From assembly GCA_001184205.1 (NCBI GenBank), contig LBMP01000005.1, positions 248,001 through 312,000 of the forward strand: a DNA stretch of 64,000 nt, written 5' to 3'. Shown here one piece after another: positions 45,101 to 52,400 of the stretch. A program made the position numbers and the translations under genes. The stretch is from Desulfocarbo indianensis (GTDB lineage: Bacteria > Desulfobacterota > Desulfarculia > Desulfarculales > Desulfarculaceae). Below the pieces are notes generated by a model that was not told the DNA's origin, searched no databases, and saw only the letters and a list, made by a program, of their open reading frames with translations. Every line of letters begins with the position of its first letter. The stretch's first letter is position 1.

Positions 45101-46535
45101 GCCTCTTTTCCAGGAGACCCTGCGCAAGGCCGGGCTCAACCCCTATCTCTTCGAGATGGCCAACATCCGCGACCAGTGCTCCTGGGTGCACCAGGCCGAT
45201 CACAAAGCCTCCACGGAAAAGGCCAAGGACCTGGTGCGCATGTCCGTGGCCCGCTCCGGCCTCCTGCGGCCCCTGCACCGCTTCCCCAGCCCGGTGGTGC
45301 AGGCGGCCCTGGTGATCGGCGGCGGCCTGGCCGGGCTCACCGCAGCCCAGAGCCTGGCGAACCAGGGCTTCTTCACCCATCTGGTGGAACAGGGCCCGGA
45401 GCTGGGCGGCCTGGCCAGGCGGCTCAGCCGCTCCCTGGAAGGATTCGACATCAAGGCGCACCTGGCGGAGCTGATCGACCAGGTGACACATAACGGGCTC
45501 ATCAAGGTGCGCCTGAACGCCAAGGTGCTGGACAGCAAGGGCCACGTGGGCAGCTTCGCCAGCCGGGTGAAGGCGGGCGAGCAGGAGGAGACCCTGGAGT
45601 ACGGCGCCCTGATCCTGGCCACCGGAGCCCAGGAATACCGCCCCGCCGAATTCGACTACGGCCAAGACCAGCGGGTGCTAACCCAACTGGAGTTGCACGA
45701 GGCCCTGCACGGGTCCCCTGATTATCTGGCCGGCGTGAACCAGGTGGTCATGATTCAATGCGTGGGCTCGCGCAACCAGGAGCATTCCTATTGCAGCCGC
45801 ATCTGCTGCTCCCAGGCGGTGGCCAACGCGCTAGCCATTAAAAAACAAAAGCCCCAGTGCGAAGTCACGGTGCTGTTCCGCGACATCCGCACCTTCAGCC
45901 TGAAAGAGCTTTGGTATCAGGAGGCGCGCAAGGCCGGCGTGAACTTCGTGCGCTTCAACCAGGACCAGCCGCCGCTGAGCCAGGCCGACGACGCCTGCAT
46001 CACGGTGCGGGTGCGCGACGCCATCCTGGGCGAGGAGCTGGAGCTCACCGCCGACCGCCTGGTGTTGGCCGCGGCGGTGCGGCCCAGGGAGGACGCGGCC
46101 CGCCTGGCCTCGGACCTCAAGCTGCCCCTGGACGCGGACGGATTCTTCATGGAGGCGCATCTCAAGCTGCGTCCGGTGGATTTCGTCAACGCCGGCTTTT
46201 TCATGGCCGGGGCGGCCCACGGGCCCAAGTTCGCCGAGGAGGTGATCGCCCAGGCCAAGGCCGCCGCCGCCCGGGCCGCCACCGTGCTCAGCCGCAGCGA
46301 AATGATGGTGGGCGGCGAGGTGGCGGTGGTGGACGCGGAGCGCTGCGTGGCCTGCCTCACCTGCGTGCGCACCTGCCCCTACGGCGTGCCCCAGCTCAAC
46401 GAGGACGGCGTGGTGTATATCGACCCGGCCGCCTGCCAGGGCTGCGGCTCCTGCGCCTCGGCCTGCCCGCGCAAACTCATCCAGGTTCAGCATCACACCG
46501 ACGCCCAGATCATGGCCAAGGCCACGGCCATCTAA
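42108..46535 (+). CDS. hdrA: HdrA fused with a GltD-like NAD(P)H-dependent flavoprotein (1475 residues)
   Basis: The HdrA N-terminus is clear (VLVVGAGIAGMQSSLDLA, NDCSTCMISPKLIEVA, CSGCGECVKVCP). At about residue 160-570 a GltD-like module is inserted: CKDACPAGISVQGYV, CGRVCTHPCEAAC, an FAD site (VAVIGAGPAGLTCAYYLA), an NAD(P) site (VLVIGGGNVAVDAAR) and GGDAVTGPATVVEAI. HdrA sequence then resumes (CVGSRD, CCMYASKQAI; NIRDQCSWVH), with a second FAD domain (ALVIGGGLAGLTAAQSLA), a second CVGSRN block and two terminal [4Fe-4S] motifs (CVACLTCVRTCP, CQGCGSCASACP). Such a protein can split electrons from NAD(P)H between a high- and a low-potential acceptor. The start at 42108 is supported by the HdrA alignment; a longer frame overlaps hdrB. 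Confidence 0.92.
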   Translation: MNANKPQAKNLSGAVLVVGAGIAGMQSSLDLAAAGYKVHLLDRNISIGGVMAQLDKTFPTNDCSTCMISPKLIEVAADPNIEIISRAELLSLDGEPGDFTAKVRKAPRFIDEDKCSGCGECVKVCPVETPADFNQGLGMRKAIFRHFPQAVPSAFAVDKLGVSPCKDACPAGISVQGYVALIAQGRYREALALIRRDNPLPAVCGRVCTHPCEAACARAEVDEAIAIRDLKRFVADWEITQGEPDLPELPPRDKETVAVIGAGPAGLTCAYYLALAGYLPTVFEALGVAGGMLRTGIPDYRLPPQVLNYEIDYIRSCGVEIVLNAALGRDFTLAGLKEQGFAAAFVSLGAHQGMRLGVPGEELAGVQSGVEFLRQAALGAAAAPGDKVLVIGGGNVAVDAARSALRLGSREVTILYRRSREEMPAYADEVEEALEEGVRIEYLAAPARFHGEAGRLTRAEIIRMELGEADESGRRRPVPKEGSQYSLEADCVLAAIGQQPQADCLDEGCAVEVARASRLVADPLTLQTGEPWVFAGGDAVTGPATVVEAIQAGKAAAESIKRYLSGQDLRLGRETRREVARAESLGLARIPRKRPALQDPRERRADFREVAQVFSEADARAEAARCLSCGICSECYQCLEVCQAGAIDHSMIAQDLELKVGAVLMAPGFVPFDAHGKPEFGYGRYANVITSLEFERINSASGPYGGHVQRPGDGKEPKRVAWIQCVGSRDASIGRDYCSYVCCMYASKQAIIAQEHVPGLDATIFFMDIRAQGKGFDRYYERAKHEHGVRYVRSIPSRVLEDPVSGDLTLQYFNDRDELVEEAFDLIVLSVGLVPHPAGVELAQRIGVETDRFGFAARQGLDPLATSRQGVYACGVFQAPRDIPDTVMQASGAAAEAGALLSPARGSQVSSLEFPPERDIAEESPRVGVFVCHCGINIGSVVDVPAVVAYASGLPGVSLAEEFIFTCSTDSQEKMAQAIKEQGLNRVVVASCSPRTHEPLFQETLRKAGLNPYLFEMANIRDQCSWVHQADHKASTEKAKDLVRMSVARSGLLRPLHRFPSPVVQAALVIGGGLAGLTAAQSLANQGFFTHLVEQGPELGGLARRLSRSLEGFDIKAHLAELIDQVTHNGLIKVRLNAKVLDSKGHVGSFASRVKAGEQEETLEYGALILATGAQEYRPAEFDYGQDQRVLTQLELHEALHGSPDYLAGVNQVVMIQCVGSRNQEHSYCSRICCSQAVANALAIKKQKPQCEVTVLFRDIRTFSLKELWYQEARKAGVNFVRFNQDQPPLSQADDACITVRVRDAILGEELELTADRLVLAAAVRPREDAARLASDLKLPLDADGFFMEAHLKLRPVDFVNAGFFMAGAAHGPKFAEEVIAQAKAAAARAATVLSRSEMMVGGEVAVVDAERCVACLTCVRTCPYGVPQLNEDGVVYIDPAACQGCGSCASACPRKLIQVQHHTDAQIMAKATAI

Positions 46536-46552
46536 GACTGGAGAGGTTAGCC

Positions 46553-47008
46553 ATGAACCGGAAATACGAACCCAAGATCGTGGCCCTGTTGTGCACCTAT
46601 TGCACCTACACCGCCGCCGACATGGCCGGCTCCATGCGCCTGCAATATCCCTCCAACGTGCGGGTGGTCAAGCTGCTCTGCACCGGCAAGGTGGACGTGG
46701 TCTACCTGCTCGGCGCGTTCCGGGCCGGGGCCGACGCGGTCATGGTCTCCGGCTGCGAAATCGGCGACTGCCATTTTCTGGAAGGCAACTTAAGGGCCAA
46801 GGAGCGGGTGGAGCACGCCAAGACCCTGCTCGACGAGCTGGGCCTGGATGCCCGGCGGCTGGAGATGTTTCACATCGGGGCTTCCGATGCGCCCAAATGG
46901 GCCGCGGCCGTGGAGCAGATGACCCGAAGGGCCCTGGAACTGGGCCCCAACCCCCTGGGACAGGCGTCCGCCGCCGTGGAGCGGACCGGCGAGGAGTTGA
47001 CAAGATGA
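46553..47008 (+). CDS. mvhD: MvhD-like hydrogenase iron-sulfur subunit
   Basis: A 151-residue protein of the MvhD/FrhD family: IVALLCTYCTYTAADMAGSM, the conserved VRVVKLLCTGKVD and GADAVMVSGCEIGDCHFLEGN, with Cys residues expected to bind a [2Fe-2S] cluster. It transfers electrons between HdrA and a partner enzyme. In the MetFV-HdrABC-MvhD complex of acetogens the same protein connects to methylene-tetrahydrofolate reductase, and metV overlaps its stop here. GAGAGG precedes the ATG at 46553. The frame open upstream overlaps HdrA and is rejected. Confidence 0.93.
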   Translation: MNRKYEPKIVALLCTYCTYTAADMAGSMRLQYPSNVRVVKLLCTGKVDVVYLLGAFRAGADAVMVSGCEIGDCHFLEGNLRAKERVEHAKTLLDELGLDARRLEMFHIGASDAPKWAAAVEQMTRRALELGPNPLGQASAAVERTGEELTR

Positions 47009-47685
47009 TCGTGGCCAAGCGCAAGCCTTTTGATGAGATAGCGAGCGCCGCCGCGCCCTACCACCGGATCATGGTGGTGGGCTGCGGCACCTGCGTGGCG
47101 GTGTGCCTCACCGGCGGCGAAAAGGAAACGGGCATCCTGGCCGCCCAACTGGACATCGCCGCCCAGATGGCCGGCCGGGACCAGATTTTCGAAACCGCCT
47201 GCGTGGAGCGCCAGTGCGACCGCGAGTTCCTGGACGAGCTGGCCGAGCGCAGCGAGGGCTGCGACGCCATGCTCTCCCTGGCCTGCGGCGCGGGCATCCA
47301 ATTCCTGGCCGAGCGCTATCCCCGGATGCCGGTGCTGGCCGGGGTGGATACCACCATGATCGGGGTCAACAGCGCGGTGGGGGTGTGGGACGAGAAATGC
47401 CGGGCCTGCCGCAGCTGCGTCCTGACCATGACCGGCGGCTACTGTCCCCTGGCCCTCTGCCCCAAGGGGCAGATCAACGGCCCCTGCGGCGGCGCCCGCC
47501 AGGGCAAATGCGAGACCGACCCGGAGAGGGACTGCGTTTGGAGCCTTATCTGGAGCCGGCTGGAAGGCAGCGGCCGGCTGGAAAACCTGAGCGCCATCCA
47601 GGAGCCCCGCGACCATTCCATCGCCAATCTGCCGCTCAGACAGGTTCATCCCGCCTACCAGAGGAGGTACAGCGCCCATGAATAG
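47005..47685 (+). CDS. metV: MetV-like zinc/iron-sulfur partner of methylene-tetrahydrofolate reductase
   Basis: A 226-residue protein with the MTHFR-C-terminal (MetV) pattern: VGCGTCVAVCLTGG near the start, ACVERQCD, SLACGAGIQ, and the Cys-rich end KCRACRSCVL, GGYCPLALCPKGQINGPCGG and KCETDPERDCVW. MetV supports MetF in linking the flavin to iron-sulfur electron transfer. It overlaps mvhD at the start (ATGA) and metF at the end (eight bases), so the three are tightly coupled. Confidence 0.93.
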   Translation: MIVAKRKPFDEIASAAAPYHRIMVVGCGTCVAVCLTGGEKETGILAAQLDIAAQMAGRDQIFETACVERQCDREFLDELAERSEGCDAMLSLACGAGIQFLAERYPRMPVLAGVDTTMIGVNSAVGVWDEKCRACRSCVLTMTGGYCPLALCPKGQINGPCGGARQGKCETDPERDCVWSLIWSRLEGSGRLENLSAIQEPRDHSIANLPLRQVHPAYQRRYSAHE

Positions 47686-48451
47686 GTTCAGCCAGGCGCT
47701 AAAGGAAAAGGATTTCGTGGTGACCGTGGAGCTGGAGCCGCCCAAGGGAACCGACCTGGAGCCGTTGGTGAAGCTGGCCTCGGATTTGGCCAAGCGGGTG
47801 GACGCGGTGGTGCTGGCCGACAATCCCCGCGCCGAGGCCCGCCTGGACCCGGTGATGGCGGCCCACAAGCTGCTGCGCCACGCCGAGGTGGACGTGATCC
47901 TCACCCTGACCTGCCGCGACCGCAACCGCCTGGCCCTGACCGGCCAGATGCTGGCCGCCGCCGCCGCCGGGGTGGAAAGCTTGCTCCTCGTGAGCGGCGA
48001 TTTCGTGAACCTGGGCGACCACCCCCAGGCCAAGCCGGTCTACGACCTGGACTCGGTGCAGGCCTTGCAGCTGGCCGCCAAGCTCAGCCAGGGCCAGGAC
48101 CTGGCCGGGGGAGAGATATCCGATCCGCCCGCTTTCCTGTTGGGCGCGGCCTTTTCCACCCAGGCCGAGCCCAGGGGGGCCCACCTGATGAAGCTGAAGA
48201 AAAAGCTGCGGGCCGGCGCCGGCTTCATCATCACCCTGCCCCTGCCCGAAGCCGCGCCCTACGCGCCCCTGCGCGCGGAAACCGGCGAGGCGAAGCTCAT
48301 CGCCGGGGTGACGCTGGCGGACCCGGCGGAGCGGGAGCGAGCGGCCGCCTTGGTCAAGGAGCTGCAAGCCGCCAAGGCCGACGGCGTGCATTTGGCCCTG
48401 CCCGCGGCCCAAGCGGAACTGCCGGCCTTTCTCAACGCCTGCGGGCTTTAG
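47678..48451 (+). CDS. metF: 5,10-methylene-tetrahydrofolate reductase
   Basis: A 257-residue TIM-barrel flavoprotein, somewhat short, as in acetogen-type MetF. It shows DFVVTVELEPPKG (catalytic Glu region), DAVVLADNPRAEARL, DVILTLTCRDRNRLAL and LLLVSGD, with the FAD-binding AAFSTQAEP-type segment later. It reduces methylene- to methyl-tetrahydrofolate in the methyl branch of the Wood-Ljungdahl pathway, or runs in reverse for complete oxidation of acetyl units. With MetV, HdrABC and MvhD upstream, coupling to electron bifurcation is likely. Confidence 0.94.
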   Translation: MNRFSQALKEKDFVVTVELEPPKGTDLEPLVKLASDLAKRVDAVVLADNPRAEARLDPVMAAHKLLRHAEVDVILTLTCRDRNRLALTGQMLAAAAAGVESLLLVSGDFVNLGDHPQAKPVYDLDSVQALQLAAKLSQGQDLAGGEISDPPAFLLGAAFSTQAEPRGAHLMKLKKKLRAGAGFIITLPLPEAAPYAPLRAETGEAKLIAGVTLADPAERERAAALVKELQAAKADGVHLALPAAQAELPAFLNACGL

Positions 48452-48466
48452 GCAAGGAGGCCTGTC

Positions 48467-49687
48467 ATGAGCCTCGCTGAAAAGACGGTGGTGGTGATCG
48501 GCGGTGGCATCGCCGGGGCCGGAGCCGCCCTGAACCTGGCCCAGGCCGGGATCAAGGTGGAGCTCATCGAAAAGGACGATTTCATCGGCGGCCACGCGGC
48601 CCGCCTGACCTGCAAGGCCACGGACCAGTGCCAAGCCTGCAACGGCTGCCTGGCCGAGCCCAAGCTGCGCGAGCTGCTGGCCCACCCGCTGATAAACATC
48701 CGGCGGCGCAGCCGGGTGAGCCTGGTCAAGCCCCAGGACCGCGCCTTTCTGGTCAGCCTTACCCAGCGCCCGGCCTATATCGATCCCAAGGCCTGTACCG
48801 GCTGCGGCCTGTGTTTGGAAACCTGCCCCGAGGAGGGGGCCCTGCGCGGCCCGCTCCTCACCGGCGATTCGCCGCTCTTGGCCCTGGACCCCCAGCGCTG
48901 CCTCTATTTCCGCGACCGGCATTCCACCCTGTGCCGCGACGCCTGCCCGGAGGAGGCCATCGACTTCAACCGGGAGCCGGCCGCCCAGGAGATCCAGGCC
49001 CAGGCCCTGATCCTGGCCACGGGCTTCGCCCCCTACCCGGCCCGGGAAAAGGAGCGCCTGGGCTACGGCCGCCTGGCGGACGTGGTCACGGCCATGGAAC
49101 TGGAAGCCCGGCTGCGCGCCGCGGGCCGGCCGGAACGCCCCTCCGACGGCGAGCTTCCCCGGCGCGTGGCCTTTGTCCAGTGCGTGGGTTCCCGTGAGAT
49201 CAAGGGCCACAACTACTGCTCGCGGGTCTGCTGCGGCTACGCCCTGCGCCTGGGACGCATGCTGAGGCACCGCTTCGAGGCGGAAGTGAGCGTCTTTTAC
49301 ATGGACCTGCAAAGCTTCGGGCACGCCTATGACGAGTTCCTGGCCGCCGCCCGGGATGAACTGAACCTGGTGCGGGCCATGCCCTATGACGTATGGCCCG
49401 GCGATAACGGCGGGGTGGAGTTGGAATACCAGCCCCGCTCCGGCGCGGAGACCGTGCGCGAGCCCTTTGATCTTTTGGTGCTCTCGGTGGGCATGACGCC
49501 GGGGGCGGACCATCCGGAACTGGCCGAGGCCCTGGGCCTGCGGCCTGACGTCCATGGCTTCCTGGCCCAGGGCGCACCGGGAATCTTCGTGGCCGGCGCC
49601 GTGGCCCAGCCCATGGACGTGGCCGAAAGCCTGGCCACGGCCGGACGCGCGGCCAGCCAAACCATACGTTATCTGCAGGAGGCTTGA
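48467..49687 (+). CDS. HdrA/QmoA-like FAD iron-sulfur oxidoreductase
   Basis: A 406-residue flavoprotein. FAD site VVVIGGGIAGAGAALNLA, then ECs-like Cys set CQACNGC, a single [4Fe-4S]-type motif CTGCGLCLETCP with CRDACPEEAI, and the HdrA-like CVGSRE and CCGYALRLG. It is the size of QmoA and unlike the large HdrA upstream. With the next gene it forms a QmoA/QmoB-like pair; no QmoC-type membrane subunit follows, and no aprAB is in sight. It may feed electrons to or from the MetFV module. It begins 15 bases after metF. Confidence 0.87.
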   Translation: MSLAEKTVVVIGGGIAGAGAALNLAQAGIKVELIEKDDFIGGHAARLTCKATDQCQACNGCLAEPKLRELLAHPLINIRRRSRVSLVKPQDRAFLVSLTQRPAYIDPKACTGCGLCLETCPEEGALRGPLLTGDSPLLALDPQRCLYFRDRHSTLCRDACPEEAIDFNREPAAQEIQAQALILATGFAPYPAREKERLGYGRLADVVTAMELEARLRAAGRPERPSDGELPRRVAFVQCVGSREIKGHNYCSRVCCGYALRLGRMLRHRFEAEVSVFYMDLQSFGHAYDEFLAAARDELNLVRAMPYDVWPGDNGGVELEYQPRSGAETVREPFDLLVLSVGMTPGADHPELAEALGLRPDVHGFLAQGAPGIFVAGAVAQPMDVAESLATAGRAASQTIRYLQEA

Positions 49688-49690
49688 GCC

Positions 49691-51829
49691 ATGCCCAACC
49701 CCGCGCGCGTGGGAGTGTTTCTTTGCCGGGGCGGCCTCGGCCGATCCGAGAGCCTGGCCTACAAGCAATTGCGCTGGGCCGCGGAAACCGGCGCGCCCGG
49801 CGGCAGACTGTACGAGATCAGCAAGGCCTGCCAGCCCCAGGGCGCGGCGGCCCTGGCCCGCCTGACCCAGGAGCACGGCCTGACCCAGGTGCTTTTGGGG
49901 GCCTGCCCCCTGGCCAGGCCGGCCGGCCCCCTGGCCGAAGCCCTGGCCCAAAAGGGCCTGGACCCCTCCGGCATCACCCTGGTGGAGGTCTGCCAGCGGC
50001 CCGCCGAGGGCATGGAGCAATGCCTGGTGGAAAGGGGGGCCCATTTCGCCCTGTGCCAGGCCTTGGCCGCCCTGAAGGACCGGCGGGAGCCGGAGCCCCA
50101 GGCTTTGCAGACCCGCCAGCGGGTGCTGGTGATCGGCGCGGGCCTGGCCGCCCTGCGCGCCGTGAGCGGCCTGGTGCAAGCCGGCCAGGAAGCGTTGCTG
50201 CTGACGCCGGACAAGCGCCTGGCCCCGCCGGAGCCTCTTTTGGGGCCGGAAGCCGCGCAGGCCGCCTCGGAACTGGCCCAGGCGCTCAAGGAGAATCCCC
50301 AGGTCACGGCGCTCCCCAGGGGACGTCTGTTGGGGCTGGCCGGTTCGGCGGGCGCTTTCCAGGCCCTGCTGCGCGACCAGGAAGAGCGCCTGCTGGCCTG
50401 GGAGGTGGGCGCGGTGATCATGGCCCAGGGCCCGCCCCTGGAGCTTAACGCGGGGCCGTGGGACCTGGAGCCCTCGCCCAGGCTGATGTCCCTGGAGGCC
50501 CTGGCCGCCCTGGCCGCGGCCCCCCAGCACCTGGCCAAGCTCTTGGGAGCCAGCGCGCCCCGGCTGGGCCTGGGCGTGGGCCTGGAGCGTGAGGCGGGTC
50601 CGCTCCAACTGCGCGCCGCCCTGCGCCTGGGCCGGCTTCTTATCCAAGAGCTGGACGCCGAGGCAACCCTCTTCACCGGGAACCTGAAGGTGGCGGCTCC
50701 GGATTTGGAGGAGCTGAGCCAAGCCGCCAAGTCCGCCGGCCTGCGCCTGGTCAAGTTCACCGCCGGCGCATTGCATCCTCAGGCTTCGCCGGAGCGCGTG
50801 CTGGTGGAATACCGCGACGAAATCCTGGAACGGGACCTGCGCCAGGAGTTCGACCTCATGGCCCTGGACCAGCGCCCGGCCCCGGACTTGGGCTACGCCG
50901 AGCTGGCCCGTTGCCTGGGGCTCTGCGTGCAGGCGGACGGCACTTTGCAGCCCGACGCGGTCAACGCCCTGCCCACCCTCTCCCCCCGGGGCGGCGTGTT
51001 TCTGGTGGGCGCGGCCCAGGGCAGCCGCGACCTGGCCAACACCCTTGACCAGGTGGACGAGGCGCTCTGGCAAGTTCGGCAGCTTCTGGGCGCGGGCCCC
51101 ACCTCGCTAAAGGCCGGCATGGTCAAGGTGGACCGCAAGGCCTGCGCCCTGTGCCTCACCTGCCTCAGGGTCTGCCCCCACGGGGCCATGGGCAGGATGG
51201 AGCGACGGCCGGTGGCCAATCCCCTGATCTGCACCGGCTGCGGCACCTGCGCCGCCGAATGCCCCATGAACGCCATTCAGCTTATCAACCTGGAGGACGC
51301 GCGCTATCAGGCCGAGATCAAGGCCGGCCTGGGCACCGCCGCCATGGCGGCGCAAGGCGAGTTGGGGCGGGAGATGCTGGTGCTGGCCTGCGCCAATTCG
51401 GCGGGCCAGGCCTTGCAGGACGCCCGCCTCAATGGGGCGGCCTGGCCCCAGGAGGCCCGTCTGGTGCGGGTGCCCTGCGCCGGCAAGATAGACCCGGAAG
51501 AGGTGCTCTGGGCCCTGCGGGAGGGCTTCGACTCCATATTGGTGCTGGCCTGCCACGACAAGGCCTGCTATTCGCTCACCGGCAACGCCTGGGCCGGATT
51601 GCGCCTGGAGCATCTGCGCGCGCTTTTGGGGGAGGCTGGCTTTGCCCCGGAGAGGCTCATGAGCGCCAGGGTGGCCCCCAGCATGAGCCGGGAAGTCATG
51701 GGCCATATTGAAAAGGCCTTGGAGGAGACCCGCAAGCTGGGCCCCAGCCCGCTGAAGATAGAGGCCAGGGTGCGGGATTTGCTATCGCCCTACACCCTGC
51801 GCATGGACCGTTCCTATACGATTCTTTAG
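49691..51829 (+). CDS. QmoB-like flavoprotein with C-terminal MvhD domain
   Basis: A 712-residue protein. It begins VGVFLCRGGLGRSESL, an HdrA/QmoB-type opening with a Cys. The FAD domain is at about 140-480 (VLVIGAGLAALRAV, later GGVFLVGAAQGSRDLANT). Two [4Fe-4S] motifs follow (CALCLTCLRVCP, CTGCGTCAAECP) and then an MvhD-like domain (VLACANSAGQ, VRVPCAGKIDPEEVL, VLACHDKACYSL). This order is that of QmoB. It starts three bases after the QmoA-like gene and ends the long operon. A role in electron confurcation with the partner is inferred. Confidence 0.88.
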   Translation: MPNPARVGVFLCRGGLGRSESLAYKQLRWAAETGAPGGRLYEISKACQPQGAAALARLTQEHGLTQVLLGACPLARPAGPLAEALAQKGLDPSGITLVEVCQRPAEGMEQCLVERGAHFALCQALAALKDRREPEPQALQTRQRVLVIGAGLAALRAVSGLVQAGQEALLLTPDKRLAPPEPLLGPEAAQAASELAQALKENPQVTALPRGRLLGLAGSAGAFQALLRDQEERLLAWEVGAVIMAQGPPLELNAGPWDLEPSPRLMSLEALAALAAAPQHLAKLLGASAPRLGLGVGLEREAGPLQLRAALRLGRLLIQELDAEATLFTGNLKVAAPDLEELSQAAKSAGLRLVKFTAGALHPQASPERVLVEYRDEILERDLRQEFDLMALDQRPAPDLGYAELARCLGLCVQADGTLQPDAVNALPTLSPRGGVFLVGAAQGSRDLANTLDQVDEALWQVRQLLGAGPTSLKAGMVKVDRKACALCLTCLRVCPHGAMGRMERRPVANPLICTGCGTCAAECPMNAIQLINLEDARYQAEIKAGLGTAAMAAQGELGREMLVLACANSAGQALQDARLNGAAWPQEARLVRVPCAGKIDPEEVLWALREGFDSILVLACHDKACYSLTGNAWAGLRLEHLRALLGEAGFAPERLMSARVAPSMSREVMGHIEKALEETRKLGPSPLKIEARVRDLLSPYTLRMDRSYTIL

Positions 51830-52132
51830 GCGGGGCGGCTCTTGGGCCTGGCCGGTTTTTCGCCCCTGTCGCCAAGCCGCCGCTGAGCCGGCCTTTGCCG
51901 ACGGGGCATGATTTGCACGTTTCAAATACGCTTTTCCGGCCTTCCATACCGGCTGCCCGAGGATGCCCGGCACGCTGGCCAACCACAAAAGAGTCAAAGG
52001 CCTATCGTTCCTTGCCGGGGATTACATGGCCCACGCCACGGCGGACGGCGCGGAACGCGGCGGCTACAGGGCGGCCAAGGCTGACCCAAACAAAATGGGG
52101 CTAGGCTTATTAGCCTAACCCCTTGCTATCTT
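51830..52132. other. Intergenic region with the tRNA-Ala terminator
   Basis: About 300 bases between the QmoB-like gene and tRNA-Ala with no gene I can support. The only clear element is a hairpin at 52097-52122 (given separately). Confidence 0.5.
52093..52122 (-). terminator. Terminator downstream of tRNA-Ala
   Basis: GGGGCTAGGCT (52097-52107) pairs with AGCCTAACCCC (52112-52122) with one mismatch. On the minus strand the stem is followed by ATTTTG, a short T-run. Confidence 0.7.
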
Positions 52133-52208
52133 TGGTGGAGCTGATCGGGATCGAACCGACGACCTCATGACTGCCAGTCATGCGCTCTCCCAGCTGAGCT
52201 ACAGCCCC
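52133..52208 (-). tRNA. tRNA-Ala (anticodon GGC)
   Basis: Minus-strand cloverleaf: acceptor GGGGCTG with CAGCTCC (one G-U pair), D-arm TAGCTCAGCTGGGAGAGC, anticodon loop CTGGCAG between CATGA and TCATG (anticodon GGC, reads GCC), T-loop GTTCGATCC, encoded CCA (52135-52133). Confidence 0.96.
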
Positions 52209-52400
52209 GAGCAAGGTGTTTTCTAACAGAGCGCCGCCGCCTTGTCAACGCCGTCAACGCCTTAATCTCATTTATTTGCCGGCTCAAAAACCATAAAAAC
52301 TCCCCGGCGCGGACCAAATGCGGCTCAAACCCGCCGCCGGGCCGGCTTGACCGGAGGGTCGAGCCCGTGATACAAGTATTTCGGGAGGTTAGCAAAGATA

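Noticed and set aside
47699-51073. 1124-residue minus-strand frame across metF and the Qmo-like genes
   Set aside because: It is antisense to three genes with clear family motifs and good starts.
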